A stretch of DNA of 64,000 bases from Caecitellus pseudoparvulus (lineage: Eukaryota; Bigyra: Bicosoecida): positions 310,001 to 374,000 of the forward strand of contig CBFFRQ010000043.1 of assembly GCA_965644315.1 (NCBI GenBank). Reading direction: 5' to 3'. The position numbers and the translations under genes are program-made. This document shows positions 10,828 through 19,643 of the stretch, piece after piece; position 1 is the first letter of the stretch; every line of letters begins with the position of its first letter. The notes beneath the pieces are model-generated. The model was not told the DNA's origin. It saw only the letters and a list, made by a program, of their open reading frames with translations, and made no database searches.

Positions 10828-13800
10828 CTACCTCTCCATCGCGTCGGTAGCTGGCAATCGTGAGTATTTCTGTGCCCCACGCAAACACAGCCCAGAGGGG
10901 CAGCAGAGCACCCCTCGGTTGGGGCCCTCCTCAAGTGGCGGAGTAAAAAAATTCAGTGCCAACGAGCTTGCCACAACGGACACTGAAGACATCGCCATGG
11001 CAAGAGCCGCTGTCTCAGGCGGCAGAACGGTATGGAGCAGTGGGACCAAAGCTCCACCTGCAATGGGCACAGCGAGGATATTGTACACCATGGAAAGCGA
11101 GAGGTTCCAGTAAATGCGCGTCAATGCGCTCCGAGCCAAAGCCACTGCTGTGACGACCCCTGCAATGTCGTCCGCCATGAGTACAACATCTGCCGCGTCC
11201 ACTGCAACGTTCGTGCCAGCCCCGACGGCAATGCCCACATCAGCCTCCACGAGAGCTGGAGCATCATTCACACCATCTCCAACCATCGCCACAGACGAAG
11301 CAGAGGATGCCCGTGTGGTTCGCTTGATAGCCATGATTGCGTCTGCCTTGCCTCCTGGCAGCACATTCGCACGCACATTTTCAAGAGGGATGCCCACAGT
11401 TGCCGCGACCCTCTCAGCCGCAAAGCTGTTGTCTCCCGTCAGCATCCAAACCCGCAAGCCCGCGGCACGAAGCCACTGCACGGCCCTCTGAGCACTGTCT
11501 CGAATGGCATCTTCCACAGCGAATCCGGCCACAATATGTCCATCCACCGCAACACCAGCTACAGTTTTCCCCTGCGATTCCCAGCCCTGCAACGTGGCCA
11601 ACAGCTGTGCACCGCAAACATTCTGCACTTGGGCCTCCACAAGCTCGGGAGCAAACTGCCCGTGCTCGCTTGCTTGGCCACTCAGGAGTCCCAGGTGTTC
11701 ACTCTCATCTTCTTCGGCATGAGCGAACCCAGCAAGTGAATGTCCCCCCAGAAGCCAGCGAAGCGACCCAACAGACACGCCCGTGCCGTCGAAAGTGCCA
11801 CGCACACCGCCACCTGGGACGAGCTGTGAGTTCTCACAGGGAGTTTGAGATGGACCCACCTTTGAGTTACAGAAGGACAAGATGGCCTGTGCAACGGGAT
11901 GAGAGCTGCCCATCTCCACACCCGACACCATCTGCAGAATAGCGTGGCGAGAGAGGCTCGACTTCTGTGCCACCTCGGCTCCCACGACAAACTCCGAAAC
12001 GTATGCTTTTCCTTCTGTGAGCGTGCCTGTCTTGTCCAGCACTATATCTGTCAGCCTGGCAGTTGCTTCCAGCGTATCTCCACCTTTCACCAATACACCA
12101 AGCTGAGCCCCTCGCCCAGTCGCCACCATAACAGCCGTCGGAGTTGCCAAGCCAAGCGCACAAGGGCATGCAACCACCACAACTGAGATGGCCATGATCA
12201 AGCTAATGACTCCTGGGCTCACATGTGCAGGCAAAGCTTCGGCGGGCACAGCTCCCGAGGATGTAAGAGCCAGCCATAGAACTGCTGTGCCCAACCCCAG
12301 CATGAGGATGACTGGAGCAAAGATTCCAGCAATCTTGTCTGATAAGGACTGAATGGGCGCCTTGCGATTCTGAGCAGCCTGAACGATGCTGACGATTTGA
12401 GACAAAGCAGACGCTTCCAGCGAGCTTCGGGCGCGGACGAGCAGGGCGTCGTCTCCATTCAGGGTGCCCCCAATCACAATGCTACCAGGGCACTTGAGCA
12501 CAGGAGCAGCCTCGCCAGTGATAGCAGCCTCGGTGACGCATGCTTCGCCAGCAAGGACGGTCGCATCAACTGGGAATGTCTGGCCTGCGCGCACAAGCAG
12601 AGTGTCCCCCTGGCACACTTGAGTGGGCGGCACATCTCGGAGAGCACAAGCGGGCACTGAAGCTGGATCTGTTTCGTGGAGGCTCAAGGCCTCAGTGACT
12701 AGGTGGGCCACAGGGGCCTGCAGTTGCAGCAACGCCTGGACAGCAGATGTGGTCCGGCTCTTGGCAACGGCTTCCAGGTACTTTCCCAGCAGTACGAAGC
12801 CAAACAAATTGACGGGGGTGCCGAAGAACAGCTGCAGCCACGTGGCATCATCACCAAAAGCGCCACAGCCTTGCGCAATGAGAGCCCCGAAAGAGTACAA
12901 AAAGGCGGACGTTGTTCCCGTCACCACCAGAGCGTCCATGCCAAGGTGGCAGCCAGCTCGTACGCCATTCCAAGCGGCAGCATAAAACCGCTGGCCAACC
13001 CAAAACTGTGCTGGAATGGCAAGACTTGCAGAGATGAGATGTTTACAGTGGATGCCATGAAGCCAAGGAATGCCGGCAGTGAGGGCCTCGTTCAGCGAAG
13101 CGGAAAGCGGCACCACATAGCCCAGGATAAACATGAGAACCATGAGAGCCACGCTTGCTTGAAGCAATCGAGCCCATTGCTTGACTTCCAACTCAGAGGA
13201 CTTGACCATGTTGTCAGCGGCCAACGCAGCTGAGCCTGTTTGGAGCGTGGCGGGGTACCCTGCCCCAGTGCACGCGTCTGTGAGCGCCCTTAAGCCGGGC
13301 AAGACACTTGGGTCATACTTCACATGAGCAGAGCCAGTGGCAACTGCAACAGACACATGCTGCACACCAGCCACTTGGCGCAGGACTTGCTCGACTTTGC
13401 CGCTGCACGCAGCGCAACTCATGCCCTCAACTTGCAGTGATGCCTCCCCGAGCTGATGCGCACTGCCCATATTCAGCCGCACATCACAGCTTTCATCCAA
13501 GGAGAGTGAGGCAGATGCAGAATCACACGAATAGCCAGCCGCTTGGATGCAGGCGGACACAGCGTTGGCTGCTAAACGTTCAGCTTCCTCAACCTGCGGG
13601 GCCTGCTCACTGCACAGGGCAACCTCTGCAGTCACAGAGTTTGCCAGCAATGACACTGTTGCATGGAGGATAGACAGCATACCAACAGGAAGCTGAACAT
13701 CGCCTTGCTCCAGCAAAGCACTCTCCACGCGAAGGACACACGCAGAGCAACTCATGCCAGACACACGCGCTCTTACAGTGCCAGACATAGAGATGGAGCC

Positions 13801-14649
13801 ACTCAGCGGCCTCTGCTGCAACGATCTCAAAAATCGCCGCGAAGCTCCAGCATTGGCTTGACCGGAAGCTGTCGCGGATTTGGACGGAGCTGGAGCGGTA
13901 GCTTTACCCTCTCCCGCCGCCACCACCTGTGCCCCGAAGCCCACACCCTCCACAGCATCCACCAACGCACTGTCAGGCACCCCTGCCTCCACATCCACAA
14001 GCACCTGGCGCAAGCCGTCGCCATCCACCTCCACGCCTGTCACGCCTGCCACCCCGCGCAATGCTGATGCCACAGTGGAGCCACAGTTCTTCATGCACAT
14101 CATGCCCTCCACATCCAGCTCCACGCGCCGACTGCTGGTTGCAGGGCCGGCTGCACCCGCCACCACCACCTGTGCCCCGAAGCCCACACCCTCCACAGCA
14201 TCCACCAACGCACTGTCAGGCACCCCTGCCTCCACATCTACAAGCACCTGGCGCAAGCCGTCGCCATCCACCTCCACGCCTGTCACGCCTGCCACCCCGC
14301 GCAATGCTGATGCCACAGTGGAGCCACAGTTCTTCATGCACATCATGCCCTCCACATCCAGCTCCACGCGCCGACTGCTGGTTGCAGGGCCGGCTGCACC
14401 CGCCACCACCACCTGTGCCCCGAAGCCCACACCCTCCACAGCATCCACCAACGCACTGTCAGGCACCCCTGCCTCCACATCCACAAGCACCTGGCGCAAG
14501 CCGTCGCCATCCACCTCCACGCCTGTCACGCCTGCCACCCCGCGCAATGCTGATGCCACAGTGGAGCCACAGTTCTTCATGCACATCATGCCCTCCACAT
14601 CCAGCTCCACGCGCCGGTGCGAGGGGAAAGGCAGCTTCTTTGCAGCCAT
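10828..14649 (-). CDS. Copper-transporting P1B-type ATPase with five HMA domains
   Basis: This 1273-residue heavy-metal pump (ATP7/CCC2/CopA family) would export Cu(I) across a Golgi/secretory or plasma membrane. The N-terminus carries three near-identical HMA domains (about residues 12-82, 93-163, 174-245), each with GMMCMKNCG, that is C-x3-C. Two conventional domains follow, with GMSCSAC and GMSCAAC (C-x2-C). The catalytic core has TGEA, the membrane CPC motif (C828-P-C830), the phosphorylated Asp872 in DKTGTLTEG, the SSHP motif and the hinge GDGVNDAP. The transmembrane segments of the family are present. I chose the ATG at 14649 (MAAKKLPFP) because it lies just before the first HMA domain; the frame stays open to an ATG at 14781, so a slightly longer form is possible. 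No introns. The short tail after the last membrane segment is not conserved. Confidence 0.93.
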   Translation of the reverse strand: MAAKKLPFPSHRRVELDVEGMMCMKNCGSTVASALRGVAGVTGVEVDGDGLRQVLVDVEAGVPDSALVDAVEGVGFGAQVVVAGAAGPATSSRRVELDVEGMMCMKNCGSTVASALRGVAGVTGVEVDGDGLRQVLVDVEAGVPDSALVDAVEGVGFGAQVVVAGAAGPATSSRRVELDVEGMMCMKNCGSTVASALRGVAGVTGVEVDGDGLRQVLVDVEAGVPDSALVDAVEGVGFGAQVVAAGEGKATAPAPSKSATASGQANAGASRRFLRSLQQRPLSGSISMSGTVRARVSGMSCSACVLRVESALLEQGDVQLPVGMLSILHATVSLLANSVTAEVALCSEQAPQVEEAERLAANAVSACIQAAGYSCDSASASLSLDESCDVRLNMGSAHQLGEASLQVEGMSCAACSGKVEQVLRQVAGVQHVSVAVATGSAHVKYDPSVLPGLRALTDACTGAGYPATLQTGSAALAADNMVKSSELEVKQWARLLQASVALMVLMFILGYVVPLSASLNEALTAGIPWLHGIHCKHLISASLAIPAQFWVGQRFYAAAWNGVRAGCHLGMDALVVTGTTSAFLYSFGALIAQGCGAFGDDATWLQLFFGTPVNLFGFVLLGKYLEAVAKSRTTSAVQALLQLQAPVAHLVTEALSLHETDPASVPACALRDVPPTQVCQGDTLLVRAGQTFPVDATVLAGEACVTEAAITGEAAPVLKCPGSIVIGGTLNGDDALLVRARSSLEASALSQIVSIVQAAQNRKAPIQSLSDKIAGIFAPVILMLGLGTAVLWLALTSSGAVPAEALPAHVSPGVISLIMAISVVVVACPCALGLATPTAVMVATGRGAQLGVLVKGGDTLEATARLTDIVLDKTGTLTEGKAYVSEFVVGAEVAQKSSLSRHAILQMVSGVEMGSSHPVAQAILSFCNSKVGPSQTPCENSQLVPGGGVRGTFDGTGVSVGSLRWLLGGHSLAGFAHAEEDESEHLGLLSGQASEHGQFAPELVEAQVQNVCGAQLLATLQGWESQGKTVAGVAVDGHIVAGFAVEDAIRDSAQRAVQWLRAAGLRVWMLTGDNSFAAERVAATVGIPLENVRANVLPGGKADAIMAIKRTTRASSASSVAMVGDGVNDAPALVEADVGIAVGAGTNVAVDAADVVLMADDIAGVVTAVALARSALTRIYWNLSLSMVYNILAVPIAGGALVPLLHTVLPPETAALAMAMSSVSVVASSLALNFFTPPLEEGPNRGVLCCPSGLCLRGAQKYSRLPATDAMER
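13921..14616 (-). repeat. Near-perfect 243-bp tandem repeat encoding HMA domains
   Basis: There are three copies with a 243-bp (81-codon) period starting at 13921, 14164 and 14407; the last is cut at 14616, after about 210 bp. By eye I find essentially one base difference (a C/T near 14238). Identity at third positions indicates very recent duplication or continuing gene conversion. The repeat is in frame inside the ATPase gene. Confidence 0.95.
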
Positions 14650-15186
14650 GAGAACTTGTACTTTACAATGGGTGGGGCACAGCTTCAGCAGCGATGTACC
14701 GCCATGCAACGCTGAAGGGAATGGTCGGCGACGAAACGCAAGCGCGGAAATTGACTGTGTCGAGCTGCTGCCCCAGTACAAGACAAGTAACTTGCATGAG
14801 AAGCGCAGAGATTGAGCTCACTGTTTGAGTTGTTTTGAATTGGTTGGAGGCCCTGCCGCTGAGTTGCACGAAATGGACAAACGCGTGAAGGACGTAGCTG
14901 GACACATCGTCCGGGCGTTCTCAAAAGTGATAGTTTCCTTCTCGGACCCATCTGCACATAGATGTGCATGCTCTCCCGTGCGCTGCGACGCTTTCCCGGA
15001 AGGTGTGCTTGAAGCAGACGTTAGCGTTGCGTCAGCGTTTCGTCGCGGCCCCTTCAGCATGAAGCACTCTGAGAGCAAGAGGGTGACAGGCATGGAAGAT
15101 GCAGAACGTCTGATTGAGAAATCCAAAGAGCTATCAGTGGAACTTGCGGGTGAGACAGGTCTTGCTCGGTCGCTGACAGAGCAGCG
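14650..15186. promoter_or_regulatory. Divergent intergenic region with possible 5' exon
   Basis: This lies between the divergent ATPase (-) and WW-protein (+) genes and must contain both promoters. A plus-strand stretch from about 15055 to 15180 reads as a plausible helical peptide (MEDAERLIEKSKELSVELA), which could be an upstream coding exon of the WW gene; I could not place a convincing intron joining them. Confidence 0.35.
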
Positions 15187-16521
15187 ATGCACAACGACTT
15201 GCTCACTGCAGAGGCGAAGGCCAGCATGCTCGACCCACCTCGAGGGGGCCCTGGCGACCTGCATAAGCACACGAGAAGGAAATCAACCGCCGTGACTGTT
15301 GTTGCAGCATGCACGACCCCTGTCGCGCGCGGAGGAGCAGCATCTAGCGTCGCTGACTCCCTGTTGCGACGCCACGCTGAAGCTGAAGCTCGTTTACAAG
15401 AGAAGCGCGACGAGCAGCACAGGGCTGAAATGAGGCAGGTAAAAGCAAAACCCAGCATCAACGCAAAGTCTCGTGCTTTGGCCCAGCGAAGGGGGGGGGG
15501 CGCACACATCGCTGAGCGTGGAGCCGCTGCGTTGGCTGCGAAGCAAGACAAGGCAGCGCGGATGCGCGAGGCCTTGGCCCAGCGGGAAGAAGCTGAGCTG
15601 CAAGATGCGCCCCGGATCAACCCCACAAGCAGGCGTTTGGCAAAGAAAACTGGGGGTGTGAACCGCATGCTCGCATGGCAGGAGGCGCGAGATGCCAAGT
15701 TGGCGGCCAAGCGAAGGCAAGCCGAGGTCCAGGCAGCCGCCGCCTTAAAACCTACCGTCACCGTCAGTCGACAGAGTAAACGAATCCTCGCCATGCGGGG
15801 CGCGAAAGACCAGGCAACTGATGCAGCTTCACGTCTGTATGCACTTGGGGTGAAGAAGCAGCAAGAGCGAGCAGACTCGCCTGAGCGTAAAGTTGCAAGG
15901 GGACCACGTTCACGGTCTGCAGCCAAGGAAAGGACCTCTTCCGCACCCCGAGGGGCGATAGAGCGACAGCAACACACAAGCAGAGTGCTTTCAGCGCCAC
16001 GTCCGCGGCGTGGTGTCTCCAGATCGTCCTCCCCAGACAGTCGCCTGCCTCGACGGCAGTCGGGTCAAGCTGCTGGGATCCGGGCGCGCCTGTTCCCTGG
16101 AAGGTCAGCATCTGCACCTCGAGGGCGTGCTGCCAGCAAAGCTGATAGCTCAGTGGGAGGTGCCAAGCAGACTGACCCTCGTGCGGCAATCGCTGGCGCC
16201 AGGCCGTATACCTTCGGAGGCGGCTCACGTCGTGCATCCGCACCTGCTCAAGAGACCGAGCTACCATCGCGTGAGGAAAAAGCACCTTCAAGTGCGCCTG
16301 CACATGGGGTTGCTCTCACGGGAGGGTGGTTTCAGTACGTTGACAAGACTACTGGGCAGCCGTACTTTTTCCACCAGGCCAGCAACACCGTAACTTGGAC
16401 GCGGCCCAGCCCATCGTCAGCGATGTCTCCAGCAGCGGCAGACTCTGTCTGGGTGAAGGAAGCTGGTGGCCAGTTTGCCTCGAGGTTTGCACAAGTGGCA
16501 GCATCCCTGGCTCAGGCGTGA
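15187..16521 (+). CDS. Basic repeat protein with C-terminal WW domain
   Basis: The protein has 444 residues, is highly basic and is rich in Ala, Arg and Ser. Three spaced copies of a motif P-x-I/V-x(3)-S-R/K-x-L-A occur at PSINAKSRALAQRRGG, PRINPTSRRLAKKTGG and PTVTVSRQSKRILAMRG, separated by charged, probably alpha-helical stretches. A Ser/Arg/Pro-rich disordered middle follows. Near the C-terminus a WW domain is visible (GGWFQYVDKTTGQPYFF, then TVTWTRP), with both Trp residues and the final Pro, so it probably binds proline-rich ligands. I do not recognise an orthologue. The repeated motif resembles short motifs seen in cytoskeletal or ciliary protist proteins, but that is only an impression. 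The true start may be upstream, because the frame-shifted segment at 15055-15180 also looks coding. Confidence 0.7.
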   Translation: MHNDLLTAEAKASMLDPPRGGPGDLHKHTRRKSTAVTVVAACTTPVARGGAASSVADSLLRRHAEAEARLQEKRDEQHRAEMRQVKAKPSINAKSRALAQRRGGGAHIAERGAAALAAKQDKAARMREALAQREEAELQDAPRINPTSRRLAKKTGGVNRMLAWQEARDAKLAAKRRQAEVQAAAALKPTVTVSRQSKRILAMRGAKDQATDAASRLYALGVKKQQERADSPERKVARGPRSRSAAKERTSSAPRGAIERQQHTSRVLSAPRPRRGVSRSSSPDSRLPRRQSGQAAGIRARLFPGRSASAPRGRAASKADSSVGGAKQTDPRAAIAGARPYTFGGGSRRASAPAQETELPSREEKAPSSAPAHGVALTGGWFQYVDKTTGQPYFFHQASNTVTWTRPSPSSAMSPAAADSVWVKEAGGQFASRFAQVAASLAQA

Positions 16522-16958
16522 CCAAGTCAGCTCTGCGGCAGCCCCTGCCTTGCTCAGATTCAGGCTGCACGATGTCAATAATCTTGAAGGAAGACCTCTT
16601 CAGCTTTTGTTGAGAGTACCCTGCTTTCGTCTCTGTGCACGAAACCCCTCATGCTCTCGGGAGGGGATCGCTCGCAAACTTCCCGGACCGACAAACGCCG
16701 AGCAGGGTGGGTATGCAACAATTCACAGCTGTTGTGCTGCACAGCAAGGCCATTTGACCTTGGAAGCCCACCTCGTAGGCCCAACTTTGCTCAAGGCCCG
16801 GCAAGCGAGTTGGTGTCGGTTCCACACGGTTGGCTGCCTTCAATCGCCACGCAAGGCAGCCAAGTGGCACAGATCACGCGGCAAAGTTTAGTGAAGAATC
16901 GCTACTTTGTTGAATCCATCCATCTTTCCTGTCCTATCGCCCTCTGTTGACGAATTGA
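16522..16958. other. Intergenic spacer
   Basis: This 437-bp spacer separates two plus-strand genes. Only short overlapping frames occur, none with recognisable protein features. It presumably contains the 3' UTR of the WW gene and the promoter of the glycosyltransferase gene. Confidence 0.5.
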
Positions 16959-19616
16959 GTGCCCCACGAGCACTTCAAGATGCCAATCAATTTCCGCAAA
17001 GCGAGCGGTTCTCAACAATCCTTGACGGAAGATGTGAACAGAGAAGCACGGAGCCGAAGGCGGCGGTTTCATGCTGAAGAACAAGAATGGCAAGGCATTG
17101 CATACGCCTGCTTGATGGTGGTTGCTCTGCTCTTGCTCGCACTTTGTCTTCTGGTGCAAGCGGTGCAGCCAGTTTCCGAGGATAGCCCAGCTTCGTCACC
17201 CAGGGGCTCAGTGCTGCGCAGTGGCATCGATCAGAGGGCTGCAAGCCAAGACAGGGACTTCGATCCGGTACTGCTGCCAACTCCTGCGGCGCAGCTCCCT
17301 GACAGTGGCAGTAGATCACCGATCCCACAAGCACCTGAAAGCGAAGGGGATGAACCTGTCAGCCAAGCTCAAGACCCATGGCAGTCACCCCAAGACCAAT
17401 GGGAAGCTAACAAGCTGAAAGGAAAGGCAGAGCACAACATAAGACACGCCTCTCCTGCTCACCATGGAGGGGTGAGGCAACCTGGCTTGCTGCCGGCAAG
17501 TGGGGAACTGACCATGCCTGACTGGGTGGCAGCCAATAGTGAGGGGGCCCACACCGTTTTCCCTCCTCAAATTGTAGACCAGCTAAAAGAAGCCGGGCAA
17601 GAATTCTTTCCGAACGCCAGTAGCATGGAGGAGGTGTTTTCAGGTGCAGTTGTGGCGCAGCTCCCGAAGCCTCAGGGGTGGCACTTGCAGACCCTGGCAT
17701 GGTCTTCGCAGCGCCGTGCGGCGCAAGAGGCAGCCTCCCGAGCAATGGTCGTGCCTTCTGCCCCAAGAATCATGAGAAGTGCATGGTCTGCAGAAGCTGA
17801 GATGTTCACGTTTGCAAACGCCGCCTTGCGGCCTCCGCTTCGGCAACTGGTTGAGACTGAGACACTTGACGTGGTGGAGCTCAAGGCTGCCTGCTTGGCC
17901 CATCCGACATGCCAAGGGGTGTCCCCAGGGAGAGGTCTCTTTACAGGAGTTTCCGCTCAGGTTGCCCCCAGCTCCAACTCCCGAGCTCCGGCGACAAAGC
18001 AAACTCTGGACCTCCTTACGTTGGCTCCGGTTTCAGCTGAGCAAAGGCTGATTTCCGCGAACGTGGATCCCTCCTCGCCACTGCACGGCTTTGCTAAGCT
18101 TGGAAGCAGCAGCCTTGCTCAGGACTGCCCGAGGCTCCCTCGCACTTCTGTTGCACGAGGGAGGATGCCACTGGAAGGTATGGCGGAAGCGTGCCTGCAC
18201 AACCCCGACTGCATCGCATTCTCAACAGAAGCTTTGTTCGGACTGTGCTCTTCATCAACACATATAAGGGATAGGCTGATGGAGGGGGGGCTCCAGGGTG
18301 CTTCTGAAACGACGCGCAGTATTGCTCAAACCCTCGCTGCTTTGGAGGGTATCGATTACCGAGCAAGCTCTGAACTCTTTCTGAAACTGCCCAACGCCAC
18401 AGCTGCCCTATCGTTGCTAGAGACGGCCCTAATGGACTTCGCACTAGACGCAAGAGCCATTTTTTCCGATTTGGCGAAGGCTGCTAAACGCACCCCTGGC
18501 CCGCATGCGACATCAACAGACGCGTGGACCGACACGACGTTCTTCGCTCTTCCTCCAGACCGCCACTGTGGCAGCACTGCATCAACGACAGTTGAAGGCT
18601 TCAAGAAGGCATGTGACCGACGTGGGAAACTTCTGGAACTTTCCGCTGGTCTTGTTCATCCTGTCTTACAAGCTGTGCGCGACCTCTCTGCTGTGTCCAT
18701 GATGCACGGCATGCAGGTTGCTTACGTCACGAGCACGGTGCTAAGTGCAGCCGCAGAAACAAATGCGTGCCTTGATTCAAGCCTCCATGTGTACGTGGGT
18801 GACGTGAGCCATCTGAATAACGGGCAGGATACCATTCCTGTGAACCGTGCCATACACTTCCTTGGCATGCTGTTCGACGAGGAATGGGCCATGGCCCACG
18901 CGACCCTTGCCTGGCGTCCGCTGGGTTGCTTGACTTTTCTGCCAGCTTGGGGCCTCCCTCGACTGCACGAAAGCCATCCTCCTCCATTTGGCTGGGGGGC
19001 ACCGTATCTCTCGCCTGGCCAGCTTGAGGCTCGAGCGAAGGACAAAAAGCTAGCCGCAAAGACCCCAAAACGCGGGCTTGTTCAGCAAGATCTAGACATT
19101 GCCTCCATTGCTATGGTAGCTGCAGCATCATCACCTAAGGCAGGCTTGTTAATGTGGGAAGACGATTGCGTAGTGTGCCCTGGAACTCTCCGCCACTTGA
19201 GCACTGCCGAGGCGGCTTTGGAGGCCTCTGGTCGAATGGCTGGTGCTTTGAAAGTTGGGAATGGCGGAAGCGGGATTCAGTATTCCCCTCGCTTGACTTG
19301 GCCCCTGATTGCGTATCTGGTCTCCCACAGAGGAGCCCTGAACGTGGACGTGCTCATGTGGAGAGCCCTGATGGTTGCCGAGGAGGAGGACTACCTGTCC
19401 GTGTACACATTCTCTGCCCATCGAGGGCGGCGATCATCGCTGAAACAAACCTACGGCAACGTTGCATCCTGGGGAAGAGTTAAGTGTGGAAATGAGCTTG
19501 ACTTTTACTGGGGCGAGTATGCCGAGTGCAGTCCGCCTGGCCTTGCCGGCTCGTGGCGCTGTGGGGACTTCACCCCAGAAGGCAAGCAGGAGGCGGCTCT
19601 GCGAGAGCAAGGGTGA
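16959..19616 (+). CDS. Type II membrane glycosyltransferase-like protein with PAN-like modules
   Basis: The 885-residue protein has a short cytosolic basic head, one membrane anchor at about residues 47-69 (CLMVVALLLLALCLLVQAV) and a long lumenal part, the topology of Golgi glycosyltransferases. Two Cys-containing segments resemble PAN/apple units (ACLAHPTCQGVS and AEACLHNPDCIAFS). The C-terminal third has an acidic metal-binding-like motif MWEDDC, then GNGGSGIQYSPRLTWPL and a conserved-looking segment with NVDVLMW. This order (EDD, GGSG, then (P/V)D-x-L) resembles the MGAT4/GT54 and related inverting transferases. Donor and acceptor are unknown. A second ATG at 16980 is equally usable as start. 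It converges on NUF2, with only 27 bp between the two stop codons. Confidence 0.65.
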   Translation: MPHEHFKMPINFRKASGSQQSLTEDVNREARSRRRRFHAEEQEWQGIAYACLMVVALLLLALCLLVQAVQPVSEDSPASSPRGSVLRSGIDQRAASQDRDFDPVLLPTPAAQLPDSGSRSPIPQAPESEGDEPVSQAQDPWQSPQDQWEANKLKGKAEHNIRHASPAHHGGVRQPGLLPASGELTMPDWVAANSEGAHTVFPPQIVDQLKEAGQEFFPNASSMEEVFSGAVVAQLPKPQGWHLQTLAWSSQRRAAQEAASRAMVVPSAPRIMRSAWSAEAEMFTFANAALRPPLRQLVETETLDVVELKAACLAHPTCQGVSPGRGLFTGVSAQVAPSSNSRAPATKQTLDLLTLAPVSAEQRLISANVDPSSPLHGFAKLGSSSLAQDCPRLPRTSVARGRMPLEGMAEACLHNPDCIAFSTEALFGLCSSSTHIRDRLMEGGLQGASETTRSIAQTLAALEGIDYRASSELFLKLPNATAALSLLETALMDFALDARAIFSDLAKAAKRTPGPHATSTDAWTDTTFFALPPDRHCGSTASTTVEGFKKACDRRGKLLELSAGLVHPVLQAVRDLSAVSMMHGMQVAYVTSTVLSAAAETNACLDSSLHVYVGDVSHLNNGQDTIPVNRAIHFLGMLFDEEWAMAHATLAWRPLGCLTFLPAWGLPRLHESHPPPFGWGAPYLSPGQLEARAKDKKLAAKTPKRGLVQQDLDIASIAMVAAASSPKAGLLMWEDDCVVCPGTLRHLSTAEAALEASGRMAGALKVGNGGSGIQYSPRLTWPLIAYLVSHRGALNVDVLMWRALMVAEEEDYLSVYTFSAHRGRRSSLKQTYGNVASWGRVKCGNELDFYWGEYAECSPPGLAGSWRCGDFTPEGKQEAALREQG

Positions 19617-19643
19617 CAGTTTGGCACCGAAGTGCATTGCGCT

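Noticed and set aside
13921-14616. CRISPR-like or satellite array
   Set aside because: The repeats are contiguous, 243 bp long, lack spacers and are in frame inside an ATPase gene.
13880-14815. Plus-strand 311-codon frame with perfect Pro/Thr/Ser repeats, like a surface protein
   Set aside because: It is the antisense of the three tandem HMA repeats of the copper ATPase; the minus-strand protein has clear conserved motifs.
14825-15295. 156-codon plus-strand frame before the WW gene
   Set aside because: Only the part around 15091-15150 looks coding; without a supported junction I did not list it as a gene.
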